Source of the DNA: Altererythrobacter sp. Root672
Lineage (GTDB): Bacteria > Pseudomonadota > Alphaproteobacteria > Sphingomonadales > Sphingomonadaceae
Length of the DNA stretch: 64,000 nucleotides
Reading direction: 5' to 3'
Assembly: GCF_001427865.1 (NCBI RefSeq)
Contig: NZ_LMHH01000001.1
Span: 930,001-994,000 of the forward strand
In this document: piece after piece, positions 60,750 through 64,000 of the stretch
Layout: each line of letters begins with the position of its first letter
Position numbering within the stretch: the stretch's first letter is position 1
Made by a program: the position numbers and the translations under genes
The notes under the pieces: generated by a model
What the model was told of the DNA's origin: nothing
Seen by the model: the letters and a program-made list of their open reading frames with translations, nothing else
The model's database searches: none

Positions 60750-62978
60750 TCATTCTGCGGCCTCGTTTCTGGCGCCAGCCGCCATCGGGTCGCGCGCGAA
60801 GCGAAGTGTCGCGCAGGTTCCTCCATCGGACGCGGAGGAGAAGTTCAATTCGCCCCCGTGTTCCTCGACGATCTTCTTGACGATCGCGAGGCCGAGCCCA
60901 GTGCCCTTCTCGCGCGTCGTGACATAAGGCTCCATGATCCGCTCACCGCCTTGGGGCAGCCCGATACCGTTGTCGCTGACGCGGACCGTCACCTGCTGCT
61001 CGCCATTCTCGACGGCTACGGCAATTCGGCCGCGATAATCGGGTCCGGCATCGCGCGCTTTCGCTTCGATCGCTTCGGCGGCGTTCTTGAGCACGTTGGT
61101 CATCGCCTGGCCGAACTGGTGCCTGTCGCAGGCGATCGGCGGAACCTCGTCGGGCATCGAGAACGCGTAATCGATCTCCGGGTGACCGACTTCCTGCAGG
61201 AACATCGCCTGGCGGACGAGATCCACCGCATCCTCTTGCCGGAAAACCGGCTTGGGCAGGCGGGCAAAGGACGAGAACTCGTCCACCATCCGGCGGAGCT
61301 CGCCGACCTGGCGAATGATCGTGCCGGTCAACTCTTCGAACAGTTCACCATCTTGTTCGATCTGCTTGCGATAGCGCCGCTTGATGCGTTCGGTGGCGAG
61401 CTGAATTGGGGTAAGCGGGTTTTTGATCTCGTGCGCGATGCGGCGCGCGACATCGGACCAGGCCGCCTGACGCTGGTCGATCAACTGGCGCGTGATGTCC
61501 TCGAAGGTGATCACGTGGCCGTCTGACGTCGGGGCAATCTTGACCGCGAGCGTCAGCAGTTCCCCACCCTTGCGATATTGCACGACCCCGCTGGTGGCCC
61601 CGCTGCGCAGGAGCGTGGCTATCTGCGGCGCGACATCGGCGAGTTTTACGCCGAGCGGCATCGGTCCGACGTGATCGAGCAGAAGCGCTTGCGCCGAATT
61701 GTTCATCAGGGCGACTTGCCCTTCGGCATCGACCGAGATGATCCCTGCCGTGATCGACTGGATCACCGCTTCCGTAAAGGCGCGCCGTTCGGCGAGCTGG
61801 CGGTTCACGCCCATCAGGGCCGTTGTCTGCCGTTCGATCTGCTCGGTCATCCGGTTGAAGGCGCGGTTGAGCAGGCCGATCTCGTCGGGCCCCGTGCGGC
61901 CGGCGACACGCAACGAATAGTTGCCGCCGCCGACTTCACGGGCTGCCGCCACCAGTTGGGTGAGCGGTTTGACCTGTCGATCGGCAAAGCGAAGCGCGAA
62001 CCACACCGCCAGGCCAACAAGCGCCAGCGACATGCCGAACAAGGCAAGATTGAACTGGATCTGCAGCACGCGGGCGCGGCGTGTGAAATCCTCGTAATTC
62101 CTGAGAACGGTCCGAGCCTGTTGCCACTGGCTCATAGCATCGGCCCGTAAGTTCCTCTCGGCATAGAGGAATATTCCCGCCTTGAGGTCGACCGGGGCAA
62201 CCGCTTCGATGCTGTCCTGGCGGGCCGTTACCACGACCGGTTCGCCGCCCGACAGCCGCTTCAAGGCTTCTGGGGAGATGCGTTGGCGGGCGCTGTCTTC
62301 ATCAGGATCCGCAATCACTTCGGTGATCAGCTCGCCATTGGGCTGCAGCCGCAAGATGGCGCTTTCGTTCAGTTCGCGCGCCAGGACCTGGAGGTAGAAC
62401 TGCTCTACGAAATCGTCGCTACTGAAAGCGACCCGGCCGAGCACGTACCGAAGATCCTCGGTCATCGCGACCGTGGTCTTGCCGATCTCTTCCTGGTTCT
62501 GTTCGTAATAGCCGCGCGCCAGGCGGTTGGCGTTCTCGAGCATTCCGCGTGAATCGTCGGAAAACCAGAAACCCACTCCGGACTGGAACAGGACGCTCGC
62601 GAAAACGGCAACGAACAGCGTCGGTAACGCCGCCACCAACGAGAAGAAGAAGACCAGGTTGACGTGCAACCGCGCGGTCGTGTCACCCGCCCGGCGGAGC
62701 GCCAGGCGCCGCCCGAGCAAGACCAGCAGGGCCATTGCCGGGATCAGCGAACCGACCAGCATCGCCGCGGCCTGCGCCGAGGGAACGAGTCGATCCTGGT
62801 TTGCATTGCTGAGCGCCAGCCAGGAGCTTGCCAGCATGACCACGAGCGTCGCGCCGAAAACGATTTCAAGCCAAAGGTAAACGTTTACCCGCCGCGCATG
62901 AACCATTCCTCGCCGCCACCAGCGGGGGACGCGAATGGGCTTCTCGGAGCCCGCTGCAGGACCGGGGGGGTCGTCCAT
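60750..62978 (-). CDS. ntrY: Nitrogen/redox sensor histidine kinase NtrY
   Basis: 742 residues from the ATG at 62978; a TTG at 63008 is in frame. Three N-terminal membrane helices, a periplasmic loop between them, a fourth helix near residue 315, HAMP (RQVKPLTQLVAAAREVGGG), PAS (ESITAGIISVD-like), HisKA with H in RRIAHEIKNPLTPIQL, and HATPase with GGERIMEPYVTTREKGTGLGL. Membrane kinase for NtrX, controlling nitrogen, respiration or envelope genes in alphaproteobacteria. It is 22 bases upstream of ntrX and 62 downstream of ntrC, the classical order. Confidence 0.94.
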   Translation of the reverse strand: MDDPPGPAAGSEKPIRVPRWWRRGMVHARRVNVYLWLEIVFGATLVVMLASSWLALSNANQDRLVPSAQAAAMLVGSLIPAMALLVLLGRRLALRRAGDTTARLHVNLVFFFSLVAALPTLFVAVFASVLFQSGVGFWFSDDSRGMLENANRLARGYYEQNQEEIGKTTVAMTEDLRYVLGRVAFSSDDFVEQFYLQVLARELNESAILRLQPNGELITEVIADPDEDSARQRISPEALKRLSGGEPVVVTARQDSIEAVAPVDLKAGIFLYAERNLRADAMSQWQQARTVLRNYEDFTRRARVLQIQFNLALFGMSLALVGLAVWFALRFADRQVKPLTQLVAAAREVGGGNYSLRVAGRTGPDEIGLLNRAFNRMTEQIERQTTALMGVNRQLAERRAFTEAVIQSITAGIISVDAEGQVALMNNSAQALLLDHVGPMPLGVKLADVAPQIATLLRSGATSGVVQYRKGGELLTLAVKIAPTSDGHVITFEDITRQLIDQRQAAWSDVARRIAHEIKNPLTPIQLATERIKRRYRKQIEQDGELFEELTGTIIRQVGELRRMVDEFSSFARLPKPVFRQEDAVDLVRQAMFLQEVGHPEIDYAFSMPDEVPPIACDRHQFGQAMTNVLKNAAEAIEAKARDAGPDYRGRIAVAVENGEQQVTVRVSDNGIGLPQGGERIMEPYVTTREKGTGLGLAIVKKIVEEHGGELNFSSASDGGTCATLRFARDPMAAGARNEAAE

Positions 62979-63002
62979 CGTTGCAGAGTTACAACGGTCC
63001 TG

Positions 63003-63016
63003 TTGCAAAAATGCAA
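63003..63016. promoter_or_regulatory. Dyad between ntrC and ntrY
   Basis: TTGCA-AAAA-TGCAA is a perfect 5-4-5 palindrome in the 62-base ntrC-ntrY gap, 25 bases upstream of the ntrY ATG. Its geometry matches a short operator, but no known consensus fits and it may be chance. Confidence 0.25.
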
Positions 63017-63040
63017 GGGGTTTTTCGCCGAAGCGAGGGT

Positions 63041-64000
63041 CTATCCCCGGCGGGAGAAACGCTCAGGATCGATCTGCAAGTCGTCGAGCCGTTTGCGGAG
63101 CGTGTTTCGGTTGATGCCTAGCAGCTGAGCCGCCCGTAGTTGGTTGCCACCCGTTTCCAACAGCGCGTGTTCGAACAGCGGTACTTCAAAGGCCGCCAGG
63201 GCCTCGTGGTAGAGCGAGCCCGGGGCCGGTTTGCCCTGACTTAGCCATGATGCGAGGGCGCTATCGAAGCTGGCCTCCTTGGAGGGTTCGGGCGCTGGCC
63301 GGTCTGCCAGGAGCTGGCGGACAATGGCCGTGTCGAGCTCTTCTTCCCGCGACAGCAGTGCGGCACGGAACACGAAATTGCGTAGCTCGCGCACATTGCC
63401 GCGCCAGGGTTGTACCTCGAGAAGGTTGGACGCCTCCTTTGAAAGTCGCCGTGCCGGAAGGCCCTCTTCCGCCGCCTGACGCAGGAAGTGGCGAGCCAAC
63501 GGCTCCACGTCACCCTTCCGCTCGCGCAGAGGCGGGAGGTCGATGGGCACGACGTTGAGGCGATAGTACAGATCCTCGCGAAAGCTGCCCGCCGAGATCA
63601 TCGGCCCGAGGTCGCGATTGGTCGCCGAGATGATACGGACGTCGATCGCGATCTCTTCGCGTCCGCCCACGCGGCGGATCCGACCGGACTGGAGCGCGCG
63701 AAGCAAACGGGTCTGTGCTTCGGGCGGCATGTCGCCGATCTCGTCGAGGAACAGGGTGCCACCGTTTGCCTGCTCGAACTTGCCAATCGAGCGGCTGACA
63801 GCGCCGGTGAAGGCGCCCTTCTCGTGACCGAACAACTCGCTTTCGATCAGCTCGCGCGGAATGGCGGCGGTGTTCACCGCCACGAACGGACCGGTTCTGC
63901 GAGAGCCGAGCTCGTGGATCGCCTCTGCCACGAGTTCCTTGCCAGTGCCGGACTCGCCGAGGATGAGCACGGTCAGGTCGTTCCGCAGAACGCGGGTGAT
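63041..64000 (-). CDS. ntrC: Nitrogen regulator NtrC (5' partial)
   Basis: The frame runs off the right edge, so about 320 residues of the C-terminal two thirds are seen and the receiver domain is missing. The AAA+ domain has Walker A GESGTGKE, the sigma-54 contact loop GAFTGA and Walker [13 protein letters not shown], followed by the sensor-2 PWRGNVREL and a C-terminal Fis-type HTH ([19 protein letters not shown]). It activates sigma-54 promoters for nitrogen assimilation. It is followed by ntrY, consistent with an ntrBC-ntrYX locus continuing to the right. Confidence 0.95.
   Translation of the reverse strand: MTRVLRNDLTVLILGESGTGKELVAEAIHELGSRRTGPFVAVNTAAIPRELIESELFGHEKGAFTGAVSRSIGKFEQANGGTLFLDEIGDMPPEAQTRLLRALQSGRIRRVGGREEIAIDVRIISATNRDLGPMISAGSFREDLYYRLNVVPIDLPPLRERKGDVEPLARHFLRQAAEEGLPARRLSKEASNLLEVQPWRGNVRELRNFVFRAALLSREEELDTAIVRQLLADRPAPEPSKEASFDSALASWLSQGKPAPGSLYHEALAAFEVPLFEHALLETGGNQLRAAQLLGINRNTLRKRLDDLQIDPERFSRRG

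Noticed and set aside
1-64000. CRISPR array, rRNA operon, prophage or insertion sequence
   Set aside because: No regularly spaced repeats, rRNA motifs, transposase or integrase genes, or terminal inverted repeats were seen.

Overview
The window is GC-rich, densely coded alphaproteobacterial chromosome, most likely Sphingomonadales (Sphingomonadaceae or Erythrobacteraceae). The evidence is the core order ntrC-ntrY-ntrX-hfq-hflX, a double-domain Hfq, long PstC/PstA forms, an EcfG-type GGAAC-N16-CGTT promoter, and the fragment of a TonB-dependent receptor of the kind abundant in sphingomonads. There are no rRNA genes, CRISPR arrays or recognisable insertion sequences, and one tRNA.
Layout. 1-2030: end of an acyl-CoA thioesterase gene, dihydrolipoyl dehydrogenase, and a small stress-type ORF. 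2036-10674: a leftward phosphate-starvation block, phoR, a phosphate-selective porin, pstSCAB, phoU and phoB, with Pho boxes in front of the porin and pstS. 10770-28694: an energy and fermentation island. SulP permease and PPK2 polyphosphate kinase are followed by two divergent operons that share an AT-rich, palindrome-rich control region (19638-20061). One runs left (L-serine dehydratase with a Tat-like signal, MFS permease, pyruvate formate-lyase and its activase). The other runs right (HlyD, RbbA-like ABC fusion, ABC-2 permease, NodT-type outer-membrane factor, phosphotransacetylase, acetate kinase). Together they could take serine or pyruvate to acetyl-CoA, formate and acetate with substrate-level ATP when oxygen is scarce.
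28835-42267: an accessory, partly decayed region. It has an arylsulfatase beside the C-terminal remnant of a TonB-dependent receptor. A divergent copper-protein locus follows: PCu(A)C one way, and a nitrate/sulfonate-type ABC transporter interleaved with Sco and a cupredoxin the other way. Then come two exported epoxide-hydrolase-like enzymes, an SDR, an EmrB-like exporter, a PepSY membrane protein, two more gene remnants and two copies of a short palindromic repeat. 42268-47401: a CHASE4-PAS histidine kinase, two L,D-transpeptidases and tRNA-Ser(UGA). 47529-55723: a secreted unknown protein, MltB, then the tightly overlapping chain dac-tmk-holB-metG-tatD-MBL hydrolase-small membrane protein. 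55776-64000: mazG, then leftward Stf0-like sulfotransferase, hflX, tandem hfq, ntrX, ntrY and ntrC (cut by the window edge).
The observations I rate highest are the Tat-signal-bearing serine dehydratase, the tandem Hfq, the copper/ABC locus, the divergent fermentation island with its dyad-rich control region, and the missing standard start codon of hflX.
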